From the NCBI RefSeq assembly GCF_002140175.1, contig NZ_NGMO01000004.1:74018-138017 (forward strand): DNA of 64,000 nucleotides, read 5' to 3'. Below, one piece after another: positions 37,659-49,001 of this stretch. Position 1 is the stretch's first letter. Each line of letters begins with the position of its first letter. The stretch is from Candidatus Enterococcus wittei. Its GTDB lineage: Bacteria; Bacillota; Bacilli; Lactobacillales; Enterococcaceae. A program made the position numbers and the translations under genes. The notes beneath the pieces are model-generated. The model saw nothing but the letters and a program-made list of their open reading frames with translations. It was not told the DNA's origin and did no database searches.

Positions 37659-39248
37659 TTACATTTCAATAAACCAAGACTGGCCATTTTCAGCGATGAC
37701 CTCCACTAAAAAAGGTCTATCCTGTTCACAAAGGACATGTAGCTCGAATCCTGCTTTTGTATTTTCTGGTAATCCCTCTGCTTGATTTACTTCTACTCGT
37801 TCAACAAAGTGGACATCAAAAAATGGCGACTGATCAGCAGATAATTTATACGATAACGGTTTTCGATTTTCGTTGGAAATCCCCCAACCAATAATCGTGA
37901 CTAATTTCGTTTCTGGGTCCCATGTTCTTTGATCGATGCATAATGAAAGGTCTTTTGCTTGGATTTTTTTAGATGTTTCTTTTACACGTGTGAAACGATG
38001 CTTCGCTTTCACTGTCCATTCATTTGTATTCAATAAATCAAAATAACGAGTAGTCGTTGTCTGTAAATAATGGTCCAACATTGCCTTTTCACTCTGCAAT
38101 TGCTGATTTTCTTTATCTAATCGATCATTTTTCTCCACTAACTGTTTTTGTACTTCAGCCATAGGTTTGATCACTGCGAGTAATTCACTCATCGTATCAG
38201 TTAGTTCTCCGATAAAACGATAATGACAGGTGATTTTAAGTTCTTGGCCTACAAGATTCGTTAAAGTAAATTTAGGCAGTTCTTGTCCATCAAATAAGTA
38301 GCAGTCCGTAGCAGTCTTGATCACTGCGTTTGATTGCACAAAATCGATTTTCTGGTGATCGACTTCTGCGTGAAATTCTAGATAACTAGGTTGCTGTGCA
38401 AAGATAAAATCAACGGCTGTTATTTCTTCTGTAAGAGGAAATGTCAACTCTTGATTTTCTCCAGTATAATTATTGAATGGTATTTTTTGGCTGTTCCGAT
38501 CCTGAGCCGTATGCTGAATCATTTCAACTATTTTTACATAATTTGAATTTTGTGGCTCAACTGCCTTATGTTCAGGTACTGGATGCTTCTTCAGCGAAAA
38601 GAAATACTGATAGACTTCCCCGAAAGGACGCATCTTGAACTCATAACGAACTGCTTCTGGCAAATCTTCATACGAAGAATTCAATTCTGTGTCTCCTACA
38701 GCTAAGTAAAGATAGTCTTCAATATTAACGTACAGTTCAGCCTTTTCAAACACTTTTTGAAAACCATCATGAGTATAAAAAGAATTATGTGTTTCATCTA
38801 GTAAGCCATATGACGCCCAAGGTAATTCATTATTGAAAAGATGGATCATTACTGAATTGTGTACGAGATTTGGGAAAGTGATTAGAATCTCACCTTCTTC
38901 ATTTAAAAATTCTCTGACTTTTTTTAATGTTTCTACTGGATTGACTAAATGTTCTAACACATCTGCAAATAAAATGTAATCGAAAGTTTGACCTTGATAA
39001 TAATTCGCCCACTCAAAGCTTTCGATATCCCCATAAAAACCATCTTTTGAAAACTCACTGACAAAGTCGAATAACTCTTTATCCAGTTCTACGATGCTGA
39101 CTTCACAATTTTTCGCACCCATCAAATGTTTTGTCAATCGTCCATTCCCAGGACCAAATTCCAAGACTTTACTATCAGGTTTGATCTGCGCAGCAATTTT
39201 CCCTACGCTACTTTGTTCATCCAAATCCATTTCGAAATCATACTTCAT
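37659..39248 (-). CDS. SAM-dependent methyltransferase with coiled coil and accessory domain
   Basis: The protein has 529 residues from ATG 39248: a class I methyltransferase domain with KVLEFGPGNGRL (about 26-37) and DYILFADVLEHL, a central beta-rich part, a coiled coil (about 375-410, QKQLVEKNDRLDKENQQLQ) and a C-terminal domain (434-529) homologous to the N-terminus of the next gene product. It overlaps the end of the ABC ATPase gene by 11 bases. A coiled-coil methyltransferase beside an ABC exporter with a carbohydrate-binding tail resembles systems in which chain-end modification stops synthesis and cues export; that role is inferred. The extension to 39320 is rejected because GAAGG precedes 39248. 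Confidence 0.85.
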   Translation of the reverse strand: MKYDFEMDLDEQSSVGKIAAQIKPDSKVLEFGPGNGRLTKHLMGAKNCEVSIVELDKELFDFVSEFSKDGFYGDIESFEWANYYQGQTFDYILFADVLEHLVNPVETLKKVREFLNEEGEILITFPNLVHNSVMIHLFNNELPWASYGLLDETHNSFYTHDGFQKVFEKAELYVNIEDYLYLAVGDTELNSSYEDLPEAVRYEFKMRPFGEVYQYFFSLKKHPVPEHKAVEPQNSNYVKIVEMIQHTAQDRNSQKIPFNNYTGENQELTFPLTEEITAVDFIFAQQPSYLEFHAEVDHQKIDFVQSNAVIKTATDCYLFDGQELPKFTLTNLVGQELKITCHYRFIGELTDTMSELLAVIKPMAEVQKQLVEKNDRLDKENQQLQSEKAMLDHYLQTTTTRYFDLLNTNEWTVKAKHRFTRVKETSKKIQAKDLSLCIDQRTWDPETKLVTIIGWGISNENRKPLSYKLSADQSPFFDVHFVERVEVNQAEGLPENTKAGFELHVLCEQDRPFLVEVIAENGQSWFIEM

Positions 39249-40458
39249 CTTTTTGACTACCTTCTTCCCATTGATGATCCAAAACAACGATTCCTTCACC
39301 AATATAAGAACCACTGACAAACAAATTCATATACTTTGTTTTATAAACTAAAGGAACAGTGGCATTTTCTTCAAAAACAGCCACATCAAAATAATATTCA
39401 CCGGCTAGCAGACCTAATTTTTTATATTCTAGATAAAAAACGTTTATTCCTTTCTTCCAAGGAATAGTTACATCATCTAGCAATGTATTCAATCCACAAA
39501 CATAAAAATTATCCACTGTGCGCAATGCGATACCCAAAACAGGCTTTTTGATAGACTCATCTTTAACTTCATACGTAACTTTCACAAGTAAGCTTTCTCC
39601 TTGTTCAAGCATGTCAATAGGTTGTTTATTTTCATCTAATAATTCTGCACTCAATACGTCAACAATATCAGGGGCTGCGAATCGTTCCACTTGATTTTTA
39701 TTTCGATCGACCGTTTTTACTGATTTTTTCTTCAGGAAATTCTCATAGTTCGTGGTTACATCCATTGTGTCACCATACTCTACGACTTCTCCATTTTTTA
39801 ACCAATATGAACGATCACAAAACCGACGGATCGAACTAATATCGTGAGAAACGAATAAGATCGTCTTACCTGAATTTTTGATTTCAGTGAATTTTTCCAT
39901 ACATTTCAACTGAAACTCAAGGTCACCAACTGCTAATGCTTCATCCACGATCAGAATATCTGGATTGACATTGATTGCTACCGCAAACGCCAAACGAACA
40001 AACATCCCACTTGAATAAGTTTTGACAGGTTGATAGATATGCTCGCCAATATCGGCAAATTCAATGATATCTCCGACCATCTCATCAATTTCTTCACGAG
40101 AAAAACCAAGGACCATCCCATTTAAATAGATATTCTCATACCCTGAGTATTCAGGATTAAAACCAGAACCTAATTCTAATAATGCCGAGATTTTCCCTTC
40201 AATCTCCATTGTGCCGCTAGTCGGTGTCAACACGCCAGTGATGATTTTTAGCATTGTTGATTTTCCAGAACCATTTTCTCCAACGAAACCAATCATTTCC
40301 CCTTTTTTGATCTCGACATTGATATTTTTCAATGCATAAAAAACATCATGGTACGATTTTTTAAAAGGATTAAGAGCTTCGCGGAAACGATCACTAGGTT
40401 TTGCATACATGTTGTATGATTTCGTGATATTGTTTAATTTAATCGCATATTCTGTCAT
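39238..40458 (-). CDS. epaM: Polysaccharide ABC exporter ATPase (Wzt/TagH-like)
   Basis: The 406-residue protein has an ABC domain with Walker A GENGSGKST (about 60-68), a signature region YSSGMFVRLAFA and Walker B DILIVDEAL with the following D-loop, then a C-terminal beta-sandwich (about 270-400) of the Wzt carbohydrate-binding type. It powers export of the lipid-linked rhamnan core with the permease just upstream (11-base gap). The C-terminal domain may recognise a modified chain end. AAGGAG precedes ATG 40458. Symbol follows the enterococcal epa order. Confidence 0.92.
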   Translation of the reverse strand: MTEYAIKLNNITKSYNMYAKPSDRFREALNPFKKSYHDVFYALKNINVEIKKGEMIGFVGENGSGKSTMLKIITGVLTPTSGTMEIEGKISALLELGSGFNPEYSGYENIYLNGMVLGFSREEIDEMVGDIIEFADIGEHIYQPVKTYSSGMFVRLAFAVAINVNPDILIVDEALAVGDLEFQLKCMEKFTEIKNSGKTILFVSHDISSIRRFCDRSYWLKNGEVVEYGDTMDVTTNYENFLKKKSVKTVDRNKNQVERFAAPDIVDVLSAELLDENKQPIDMLEQGESLLVKVTYEVKDESIKKPVLGIALRTVDNFYVCGLNTLLDDVTIPWKKGINVFYLEYKKLGLLAGEYYFDVAVFEENATVPLVYKTKYMNLFVSGSYIGEGIVVLDHQWEEGSQKDEV

Positions 40459-40469
40459 ATCTATACTCC

Positions 40470-41276
40470 TTACAGCACATCTGAAAAATGTGGTTTCAAT
40501 CTACGGAACACTACTGATCCGATTACAAAAATTACTAATGTGAATACCCAAAAATATAATGTATACATGCCATGTTCCCAAAACCATGCTTGGCTTAAGA
40601 ATGATTCACGATATCCTTGAACAATATAATACAATGGATTCAATTTCAAAATCTGTACAATGGCTGGGTTAAATTGACTAGGACTCCAAAGAATCGGTAA
40701 TGTCCACATGATCAATTGAAGTAAAATCGTAATCAGTTGTACAATATCTGGAAGAAAAGGCTGAATGGATGCAGTCAACCAAGTAAGACCAGTCAAAAAT
40801 GCTACCATACAAAACAAATAGTAAAACAATTGTAAGGACATCACTGTCGGATAGATACCATGTCCTATTGCTACTACTAATCCAATCAAAATAAAGAACA
40901 AATGAGTATAAAGATTTGAAAGAATTTTTGTGGTAGGTAAAATACGGATATTAAATACGACTTTTTTTACTAAATACGTATACTCGCGAAAAACCAAAGT
41001 CGTGGAAGTAAAAGCATCTGAAAAGAAGAACCAAGGCACCATTCCTGTGATCAGATAAACAATAAATGGATACTTACCGTCTGTCATTGCTGCTTTTAAC
41101 CCAAAGCCAAAGACCAACCAATAGATCAGGACAGTAAATACAGGATTGATGAACGCCCATAAAATCCCTAAAAATGAACCCGCATAGCGTGATTTAAAAT
41201 CATTCAGCGAGAATTGAAGTAATAACTTTCGATTCTGATAGATATCTTTTATAAATAAATACAAATCTTTAAACAT
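40470..41276 (-). CDS. epaL: Polysaccharide ABC exporter permease
   Basis: The 268-residue protein has six predicted helices and the ABC2 permease start LLLQFSLNDFKSRYAGSFLGILWAFINPVFTVLIYWLVFGFG; the final helix is followed by RRLKPHFSDVL. It pairs with the ATPase encoded directly after it. GGAGGAAC precedes ATG 41276. A terminator-like hairpin lies 200 bases upstream, so the exporter and the genes after it probably have their own promoter. Confidence 0.92.
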   Translation of the reverse strand: MFKDLYLFIKDIYQNRKLLLQFSLNDFKSRYAGSFLGILWAFINPVFTVLIYWLVFGFGLKAAMTDGKYPFIVYLITGMVPWFFFSDAFTSTTLVFREYTYLVKKVVFNIRILPTTKILSNLYTHLFFILIGLVVAIGHGIYPTVMSLQLFYYLFCMVAFLTGLTWLTASIQPFLPDIVQLITILLQLIMWTLPILWSPSQFNPAIVQILKLNPLYYIVQGYRESFLSQAWFWEHGMYTLYFWVFTLVIFVIGSVVFRRLKPHFSDVL

Positions 41277-41479
41277 TTGTGTTCCTCCAAGCAGTTTCTG
41301 TTAATTACAGTCAACAGCCATTTTACCACATTTTTGACGACGGACTGTGATATTCTATAATTCTTAATTTTGTATTACATAAACTTTATACCAACGTTTC
41401 TATTTTACAAAAGATAACCTTTAATTGCAATGAAGCAAAAAACGTAGACATACTGAAAGGTTAAGTTTCCAAACACTTA

Positions 41480-41532
41480 AAAACAAAGGATCTAAAAGTA
41501 TAAAAAAGCTACTTTCAGATCCTTTGTTTTAT
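41480..41532. terminator. Bidirectional terminator between the O-antigen polymerase-like gene and epaL
   Basis: AAAACAAAGGATCTAAAAGTA pairs with TACTTTCAGATCCTTTGTTTT (one mismatch) around a 9-base loop. A second small hairpin AATAGCT/AGCTATT lies at 41609-41634. They sit in the 364-base gap 41277-41640, which has no other recognised signal. Confidence 0.75.
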
Positions 41533-41640
41533 TTTTTGAACTATATCTTCCAATTACAAAGCTACTTGTACTCTAACTCATCATTAAATGAAGTAATGGA
41601 AACAAAGAATAGCTCCTATCCTAAGACAGCTATTTTTTGA

Positions 41641-42870
41641 TTAATGATAACGTTCTGCTCTAGAAAGAGAGGAAACAGTAGAGTTTTTCTTATCTCGCTT
41701 TTTTTTAGGTGAATTATCATAGCGATTACTAGCCATTGCTAACAATAGGTAGACAATCGGAACCCACGGAAAAGAAGTCAACGTATCTTCCATAAATGAC
41801 TGGACCATCACTGCTAGAAATGCCCAAAGAAAGGTTAACTGTCCATTCGATAAATCAGCTTTTAATGTCAATCTGCCAATATACACAAGTAGCAATACCC
41901 CCGTAATGCCAATCCCTACTAGTCCATATAAATTCAAAATAGAATTATAGCTATTATGATTTCCTAAAAATTCATTCCCACGTTGATAAATAAAAGGTTT
42001 CATTCCAACAAACACTTGCTGACTTTTTTCGCCGATCGTTTCGTAGAATTTCAACCAAATATCTTCTCTTCCTGTAAAAATATTAACCTTTTCAGAAGTT
42101 GCAGCTAAATATGAGATAGGAAGGGCTAAACCAATGATTGCTAGATAACCAATAAATGGCGCACGAATAATTTTGAAGAGCTTTTTAGGCCAACAATCTA
42201 AAAATGCAAAAAGCAACATCGCGATCAATGCAGATCGAGATTGACAGACCCAGATTCCTAAAAATGCTGCGATAATCGCAGGAATACTCAAAATCCGAAT
42301 GTACCATCGTTCAAATGAACTCGCAAAACCACTAATCAATAAGCCTAGCATCATCAACGAGCTACCTATGGTATTTGTATTGATCCAAATATCAGATAAT
42401 TTGTTGTCTGGTTTCCATAAACTTTGGCCTTCGGGTATTTGAATTTCGGTAAATATACGATAAAGTGTCACACTTAAAAAAAGAGAAAATACAAGTAAGT
42501 AGATGGCTCGATCTAATCGATCAAATTCGATCCATTTCACTGATAGTCCTAATAACACGATCAATGGAATCAAAAGATTTCCATAAAAAGAACTTCCTCT
42601 TACATCCGTGAAATACGTATAAAATCCAAACGTTGCTATAGCTACAACTAAATAAAAAAAGTCAAATCCTCTTGCCTTATAAAGGTTTAAGCCCGCTAGT
42701 ATAAAAATACCAAAAGTGACGAATGGCGAACTATTTTCATATAAAAACGAAGCAACAGGATTACTTAATCCAATCGTCCAAATAAAAAAAAGTGACGAAA
42801 GCATGAGCAGTAAAATTCCTGCACTCATTTTATTAATAAATTTCTCGACAACCGTTTGAATAGTTTTCAA
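41641..42870 (-). CDS. epaQ: O-antigen ligase/polymerase-like membrane protein
   Basis: The 409-residue protein has about 11 predicted helices. It has the Wzy_C/WaaL pattern: a long outside loop with FTGREDIWLKFYETIG and GNHNSYNSILNLYGLVGIGITG before the last helices. Such proteins polymerise or ligate lipid-linked glycans. The E. faecium-type epa locus has two large membrane genes between rmlD and epaL (epaP and epaQ), and this fits the second by position. The listed TTG start abuts GGGAGG with no spacer, so the real start is uncertain; ATG 42828 lacks a clear ribosome binding site. Confidence 0.8.
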   Translation of the reverse strand: MKTIQTVVEKFINKMSAGILLLMLSSLFFIWTIGLSNPVASFLYENSSPFVTFGIFILAGLNLYKARGFDFFYLVVAIATFGFYTYFTDVRGSSFYGNLLIPLIVLLGLSVKWIEFDRLDRAIYLLVFSLFLSVTLYRIFTEIQIPEGQSLWKPDNKLSDIWINTNTIGSSLMMLGLLISGFASSFERWYIRILSIPAIIAAFLGIWVCQSRSALIAMLLFAFLDCWPKKLFKIIRAPFIGYLAIIGLALPISYLAATSEKVNIFTGREDIWLKFYETIGEKSQQVFVGMKPFIYQRGNEFLGNHNSYNSILNLYGLVGIGITGVLLLVYIGRLTLKADLSNGQLTFLWAFLAVMVQSFMEDTLTSFPWVPIVYLLLAMASNRYDNSPKKKRDKKNSTVSSLSRAERYH

Positions 42871-43024
42871 CCTCCCTTCTTAAATTCTATCGTACAACGA
42901 TTCTTTACTAGAGCCGTTCGATTGATCATTTCTAAAACAATGAACCAAGGTTTAAAAATCAACTTACGATAAACAACTGAATAGAGAGTGTACCAGATGT
43001 ACTCCATTTAAAACATCAAGAGAC

Positions 43025-43204
43025 CTACTGAGAATCGTTTCTCTTATTTTCAGGATGCTTCTCTTTATTTTTTGAAGGAGGTACTTCTGGTACATCACTT
43101 GATTCATTTTAATATATAGAGATGCTTTTTGTCTCAGCCATTTCTGTTACATTCATTAAATCTTTAATTTTTTTCTTTTTATCTTCCACAGAATAATATT
43201 TTCC
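43025..43204 (-). pseudogene. Decayed 3' fragment of a gene between the two large epa membrane genes
   Basis: One frame reads about 31 codons (core KYYSVEDKKKKIKDLMNV), then TAA at 43109-43111, then 27 codons in the same frame ending NESSDVPEVPPSKNKEKHP..., then TAG. The hydrophilic Pro/Lys/Glu-rich tail looks like a protein C-terminus and not like random AT-rich DNA. No start codon with a ribosome binding site is present. Family unknown. It occupies the 359-base gap 42871-43229. Confidence 0.35.
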
Positions 43205-43229
43205 CTACTATCAAAGCACTTTCTCTCTA

Positions 43230-45245
43230 TTATTGTCCAGTTAACTGTGTTTGCCAGTTTGGATATTCTGGATAAGTGACTTCAAAAATCATGTAGCCAT
43301 CTTTATCAGGCCCATATAGTTGTTTAAATTGTGCTTCATTTAATTGATTGTAATCATCCAATGGACGTTTACTTACTACATACTTGATCCCTAATTTTTC
43401 TGCATCTTCAAAATTAAGTGTCACAGAAAACATATCTGGTCGATCTAACTTAAACGCTGTCTCTTCTTTTGCAATAAACGCACGTGTATGGGCATAACGA
43501 TTGTAGAATTTCTCATACTTCCCATCAGGATCGATCAATTCCCAAGCGTCCATATCCGGATAAAACCGCACTGTATTGAATGATTTCACTCCCAAGGTTG
43601 GGGTGAAGTTATAGATTTCATCTTCAGACAACCACACTTGATCTGGATCTTTCTGATCAATTTTTTGGATTTCTTTTGCTAAAGATTTTTCAAAAATCGC
43701 GCCTGTTCCTTCTACCACAGGATTAACAAAGAAACCTGAGGCAATGACCAAAACTGTAAGGGCAAGATAGAAAAGTACTTTACGACGAAACAATGCAAAA
43801 GCTAAAAGAATAGTTCCCAGTACAACGATACCGATGATCTCAAACTCTGAAAAATAGTTTTCCATCTTCGAGTTTTGCAAAGCGTAAAAATAAAGCCCCG
43901 CATTTGCCACTAACAATATAAATTTATACCAAGTTGGAATCACATCATGCTGCCAAATATAAGCAATAAACCAGAATGTTAATAGACATGCTGCAAAACT
44001 AAACGTTAAGATTGCTCTAAACGGCGGAACAAATGATAGTAATGTGAGTTGAGCAAACCCTTTAGGTAACCCAACAGTGATCCAAAAGATTGCAAATAAA
44101 CAGAAAATCATCAAGATTCGTCCTATGATCTTTTGTTCACGATCTTTCTTACCAAACAATACAAAAGGACTAGCCAGAAATACAGTAGGAAAGAAATGAT
44201 AGAACAAAGCGACTTCCGAATTATTCGAAAAGTTAATATCTTCAAACGAGATCTTCCAGTTTGTCAAAAAGTAAAAGAACTCCCCAATATGCCATTTTCC
44301 GCCTGTACTTATTCGGTTGCCTGGATACAATGTATTGATTGAAGCCATCAATGCATCTTTTGACGTAGACCAAAAATGAAGCATGACCACACTGATAAAT
44401 AGAACAGCTGCTGTGATCAAGATCCCATCAAACAAATCCCACGTTATTTTATTGCGGAAATAAATCAGTACACCAATGAAGTAAAATACCAAGAGATAAG
44501 CTAACATCACTTGGTGGGCTGGATAAATCACTAAGATAAAGCCTATCCCGAAAATCATGACTAAAAGCATCATAAGCGTCCGTAACCACTTTTTATCATG
44601 TTGATAAAAGTAATGGTAAAAAGCAACCATCAGACCCATTGTAAAGAAAATCAAATCTCCTACATGTTGCATAAACCACCATTGAACTGCTGGTGAAAAT
44701 GCCAAGGCAAATGACCCAATCAAAGAAAGGCCTTTATTCTTCTTCGTTAAAATCATCAAAAGTTCAAACCCTAATAACACCATGACAACTAATTTCATCG
44801 CCCAGTAGAAAGAAAGTCCACGGTCTCTACCAAGGAAAAAGAAGCCCCAATTAAAGGGTTTACCAATCACTGTGATATCTTTTACCGGAGAATTATAAGC
44901 GATGATCATGTTTTGCCCGTTCAAGGAATAGTCCTCGTTGACCAATGGATACCCCTTTTCAGCTTGTGACAGATAAAAAGGGGTCTGCACTAACCATTCA
45001 TCAGAACGAACCTCTCGATTTTCTCCAAAAATCACATCGGATTTCTTTCCATCATCTCTTTGTGACACATAAGTATCCCAAACGCCCAGCGAACTACCAT
45101 TTAAATTAAATGTGACAACTACAACTATAACCAAGAGGCCAATCAAATAACGAAGCTTTAAAAACACATCAAGGACCGGATGATTGGCTTGTTTTCTCGT
45201 TTGATTCATTCGGTGCTGTTGCCCACTTCTTGTTTGTTTTTCCAT
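43230..45245 (-). CDS. epaP: Large polytopic membrane protein of the epa locus
   Basis: The protein has 671 residues from ATG 45245, with GGAG six bases upstream; the in-frame TTG at 45257 overlaps that site. A basic N-terminus is followed by about 12 helices to residue 495 and a C-terminal extracytoplasmic domain of about 170 residues. A first outside loop (about 60-135) with DVIFGENREVRSDEWLV recalls GT-C glycosyltransferases such as those that use polyprenyl-linked donors; no catalytic residue can be proven. Position after rmlD and before the polymerase-like gene fits epaP of E. faecium. It may attach decoration units to the core outside the membrane. Confidence 0.75.
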   Translation of the reverse strand: MEKQTRSGQQHRMNQTRKQANHPVLDVFLKLRYLIGLLVIVVVVTFNLNGSSLGVWDTYVSQRDDGKKSDVIFGENREVRSDEWLVQTPFYLSQAEKGYPLVNEDYSLNGQNMIIAYNSPVKDITVIGKPFNWGFFFLGRDRGLSFYWAMKLVVMVLLGFELLMILTKKNKGLSLIGSFALAFSPAVQWWFMQHVGDLIFFTMGLMVAFYHYFYQHDKKWLRTLMMLLVMIFGIGFILVIYPAHQVMLAYLLVFYFIGVLIYFRNKITWDLFDGILITAAVLFISVVMLHFWSTSKDALMASINTLYPGNRISTGGKWHIGEFFYFLTNWKISFEDINFSNNSEVALFYHFFPTVFLASPFVLFGKKDREQKIIGRILMIFCLFAIFWITVGLPKGFAQLTLLSFVPPFRAILTFSFAACLLTFWFIAYIWQHDVIPTWYKFILLVANAGLYFYALQNSKMENYFSEFEIIGIVVLGTILLAFALFRRKVLFYLALTVLVIASGFFVNPVVEGTGAIFEKSLAKEIQKIDQKDPDQVWLSEDEIYNFTPTLGVKSFNTVRFYPDMDAWELIDPDGKYEKFYNRYAHTRAFIAKEETAFKLDRPDMFSVTLNFEDAEKLGIKYVVSKRPLDDYNQLNEAQFKQLYGPDKDGYMIFEVTYPEYPNWQTQLTGQ

Positions 45246-45293
45246 AAAATTCTCCAATTTCTAAGTTGTTTCTTTTTATGCTAAGGAAAAACC

Positions 45294-46145
45294 TTATTTA
45301 TTTAATTTTTCTGCTTCTACTAGCATTTGTTCTAAAGCTTCTTGCCATGTTGGAATTGAAAAGCCTAGTGATTCTGCTTTTTTAAGACTCATCACAGAGT
45401 ATTGTGGACGTGTCGCCTTTTGTGGGTATTCTTCTGAAGTAACCGGAACCACTTCGATATCTTCGTTTTTTAGAATTTCTTTTGCAAATTCATACCATGA
45501 ACAGCTATTTTCATTTGATAGATGATACACACCGTAAGGAGCATTTTGTTCGAGAACATAAACCATAAACTCCGCAAGCGTTCGTGTCCATGTTGGACGT
45601 CCATATTGGTCGTCTACTACTGTTAAACGATCATGGGTTTGTGCCAATCGTTGCATTGTAAATACAAAGTTGTGTCCGTATACGCCAAAGACCCAAGAAG
45701 TACGAATAATATAGTAATCTTCTAAAATTTCTTGGACTGCTTGTTCACCTAGCAATTTTGTACGTCCATATTCATTTAGTGGATTGGTTGGATCATCTTC
45801 TAAATACTCTTCATTTTCTTTTTTACCATCAAAAACATAATCTGTACTAATATAAACTAATTTTGCATTTGCAGCTTTTGCGGCCAATGCTACATTTCTA
45901 GTACCATCTACATTGATTTTTTCATCCAGTTCTTTTCCTTCATCTTCTGCTTTGTCCACTGCGGTATAGGCTGCACAATGGAAAATCACTTCTGGTTTTA
46001 ATTCTGTAATATAAGCCATTGTTTTTTCAGCATCCGTTATATCCAATTCTTTGGCATCTGTCGATACATAAGACAAGCCTTTTTCATCTAATAATTGACG
46101 CAATTCTGTTCCTAATTGTCCATTTCCGCCTGTTAATAAAAACAT
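45294..46145 (-). CDS. rfbD: dTDP-4-dehydrorhamnose reductase
   Basis: The 283-residue SDR protein has LLTGGNGQLGTELRQLL at its N-terminus, ISTDYVFDG, and the catalytic YGRTKLLGE, all standard for RmlD. It reduces dTDP-4-dehydro-L-rhamnose to dTDP-L-rhamnose with NAD(P)H, the last step of the pathway. It is the fourth of the rmlA-C-B-D set (epaH position), separated from rmlB by 258 bases that hold a palindromic element. AAGGAGCG precedes ATG 46145. Confidence 0.95.
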   Translation of the reverse strand: MFLLTGGNGQLGTELRQLLDEKGLSYVSTDAKELDITDAEKTMAYITELKPEVIFHCAAYTAVDKAEDEGKELDEKINVDGTRNVALAAKAANAKLVYISTDYVFDGKKENEEYLEDDPTNPLNEYGRTKLLGEQAVQEILEDYYIIRTSWVFGVYGHNFVFTMQRLAQTHDRLTVVDDQYGRPTWTRTLAEFMVYVLEQNAPYGVYHLSNENSCSWYEFAKEILKNEDIEVVPVTSEEYPQKATRPQYSVMSLKKAESLGFSIPTWQEALEQMLVEAEKLNK

Positions 46146-46183
46146 AAAGTTATCGCTCCTTGATTTTTTTATTTAAAAAAAAG

Positions 46184-46344
46184 GGGGGATGTGATAGCTG
46201 TCGTCTAACTATTTCTACAAAATAAACAAATAACTATGCAAAAGCCATTTTCCCGAAAATAAACCGAAGAATTCCAAAAATATCAAAATTATTTTTGGAT
46301 TCTCCGGTTTATTTTCGGAGGTCAGTACTTGTGTCACATCCCCC
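46184..46344. repeat. Palindromic element with perfect 11-bp terminal repeats between rmlB and rmlD
   Basis: GGGGGATGTGA (46184-46194) and TCACATCCCCC (46334-46344) are exact inverted repeats around a 66-bp core palindrome (46253-46318) that starts CCGAAAATAAACCGAAGAAT and has its complement on the other side. The core belongs to the same family as 35351 and 59501. It splits the rml gene set. A stable hairpin here could reduce read-through into rmlD. Confidence 0.7.
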
Positions 46345-46403
46345 TCTTATACTTATTCAAAAAGAGGTTACAAAAGAAAGTCTACTGCAAAAAGAACATC
46401 TGC

Positions 46404-48028
<1,625 letters not shown>

Positions 48029-48040
48029 GAGTAAAACTCC

Positions 48041-48907
48041 TTATTCAGAGGCCAGTGCTAACAAATATTGGCCATATTGATTTTTTTTCAATGGTTGCGC
48101 TAGAGCAGCTAACTGTTCCTTATTGATATAACCCATACGATAAGCAATTTCTTCCAAGCAAGCTACTTTTAGATTTTGACGTTTTTCAATTGTTTCGATA
48201 AACGTTGAAGCCTCAAGTAAAGACTCGTGGGTTCCAGTATCTAACCAAGCAAATCCTCGTCCCATCAATTCTACAGAAAGCGCTCCTTTTTCAAGATAGG
48301 CTTTGTTGACATCAGTGATCTCTAGTTCACCACGTTCAGACGGTTTGATCCCTTTGGCAATTGAGATTACATCGTTATCATAAAAATAAAGGCCAGTTAC
48401 TGCATAATTTGATTTTGGCTTTTCTGGTTTTTCTTCAATTGAAAGAGCCTGCATATTTTCATCAAATTCTACTACGCCAAAACGTTCTGGATCATTCACA
48501 TGATATCCGAAAACAGTGGCACCACTCTCTTTAGAGGCAGCACGTTGTAACATTTTAGACAAACCACCACCATAGTAGATGTTATCTCCTAAAACAAGAC
48601 ATACACTGTCATCACCGATAAACTCTTCCCCAATAATAAATGCTTGGGCAAGCCCATCTGGACTTTCTTGAACAGCATATTCGATATGGATCCCTATCTC
48701 GTTTCCATCGCCAAATAACTCTTTGAAGCGAGGAGTATCTTGAGGTGTGGATATAATCAAGATTTCTTTGATTCCTGCCAACATCAAGGTAGACATTGGA
48801 TAATAAATCATAGGTTTATCATAAATTGGCATTAATTGTTTAGATGTAGCCTTAGTTAAAGGGTACAAGCGTGTTCCACTGCCCCCAGCAAGGATGATTC
48901 CTTTCAT
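48041..48907 (-). CDS. rfbA: Glucose-1-phosphate thymidylyltransferase
   Basis: The 288-residue nucleotidyltransferase has [23 protein letters not shown], the substrate site [20 protein letters not shown] and [20 protein letters not shown]. It makes dTDP-glucose, step one of dTDP-rhamnose synthesis. It is the first rml gene and lies 94 bases after the EpaD-type gene. AAAGGAG precedes ATG 48907. Confidence 0.96.
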   Translation of the reverse strand: MKGIILAGGSGTRLYPLTKATSKQLMPIYDKPMIYYPMSTLMLAGIKEILIISTPQDTPRFKELFGDGNEIGIHIEYAVQESPDGLAQAFIIGEEFIGDDSVCLVLGDNIYYGGGLSKMLQRAASKESGATVFGYHVNDPERFGVVEFDENMQALSIEEKPEKPKSNYAVTGLYFYDNDVISIAKGIKPSERGELEITDVNKAYLEKGALSVELMGRGFAWLDTGTHESLLEASTFIETIEKRQNLKVACLEEIAYRMGYINKEQLAALAQPLKKNQYGQYLLALASE

Positions 48908-49001
48908 ATATATAAGCGCTCCTTTTTTTTAAAATTTCACTTTGCTATTATCTCATCAAACCAATGATTTGTCATGATTTTATTGCTAATTTAATGATCT
49001 T

